Part shown: positions 6,156-6,293 of the stretch, one piece after another
Numbering within the stretch: the first letter of the stretch is position 1
How the letters are laid out: each line of letters opens with the position of its first letter
Assembly (NCBI GenBank): GCA_022793555.1
Contig: JAAWDB010000099.1
Coordinates: 1-6,293, forward strand
Source: Bacilli bacterium
Lineage (GTDB): Bacteria > Bacillota_I > Bacilli_A > RF39 > UBA660
DNA length: 6,293 bases
Direction of reading: 5' to 3'
Notes under the pieces: generated by a model
Told to the model about the DNA's origin: nothing
Databases searched by the model: none
The model's input: only the letters and a program-made list of their open reading frames with translations
Position numbers and translations under genes: made by a program

Positions 6156-6179
6156 ACAGAAGCAAATCTTCTGTTTTTT
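6156..6179 (+). terminator. Intrinsic terminator after the NagZ-type gene
   Basis: ACAGAAG (6156-6162) pairs with CTTCTGT (6168-6174) around the loop CAAAT and runs straight into six T residues (6174-6179). It begins 21 bases after the stop codon. Confidence 0.85.
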
Positions 6180-6233
6180 CTTAAAGTATTATTTTAAATC
6201 CTCTCTCATAGTTTTAAATAAAGGAGATGAGTT

Positions 6234-6293
6234 ATGGAAAAAGAAGGTATGATTAAAGAAGTAAAATATAAGAATAAAGAAATACTTTTAGAA
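6234..6293 (+). CDS. Start of an unidentified gene, cut by the window edge
   Basis: The ATG at 6234 has a strong AAGGAGA (6221-6227) six bases upstream and opens a frame that is uninterrupted to the window end. The 20 visible residues, beginning MEKEGMIKEVKYKNKEILLE, are charged and show no signal peptide or known motif. No function can be given. It lies beyond a terminator, so it probably has its own promoter in 6180-6220, where I see no clear -35/-10 pair. Confidence 0.75.
   Translation, partial: MEKEGMIKEVKYKNKEILLE

Overview
The window is very AT-rich, uses the standard bacterial code (Trp is TGG in every intact gene), and has Gram-positive style Shine-Dalgarno sites and intrinsic terminators. 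It looks like the chromosome of a low-GC Bacillota. An Erysipelotrichia-like gut lineage is my guess, but the sequence alone does not fix the genus.

Layout. (1) 33-1537: a complete insertion sequence of 1469 bp (51-1519), flanked by a perfect 18-bp target duplication. It carries a broken minus-strand DDE transposase of the IS1202/ISNCY type. Its termini match each other, and each end carries two copies of a 15-bp internal repeat. (2) 1537-1632: a short gene-free strip with a consensus-like plus-strand promoter touching the target duplication, then a hairpin that terminates the minus-strand operon. (3) 3584-1633, minus strand: three overlapping genes of a SsuABC/TauABC-type ABC importer. The permease and ATPase are intact, but the substrate-binding protein has lost its N-terminal half. 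(4) 3684-4595, plus strand: a stand-alone 303-aa protein with a HipA-like kinase-fold look, driven by an extended -10 promoter and starting about 100 bp beyond the break in the binding-protein gene. (5) 4765-6135, plus strand: a membrane-anchored or secreted family 3 beta-N-acetylhexosaminidase (NagZ type), followed by an intrinsic terminator. (6) 6234 to the window edge: the first 20 codons of another plus-strand gene.

How it fits together. The importer cassette once worked as binding protein, ATPase and permease, made by translational coupling through 8-bp and 8- or 14-bp overlaps. It now lacks a functional binding protein of its own. The NagZ-like enzyme fits cell-wall turnover outside the membrane. 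The IS and the HipA-like gene look like accessory additions on either side of the decaying importer. The points most worth a second look are the 18-bp duplication around a triply broken transposase, the transposase promoter lying inside a terminal repeat, the orphan promoter and hairpin at 1537-1640, the truncated binding protein, and the unclassified kinase-like protein.
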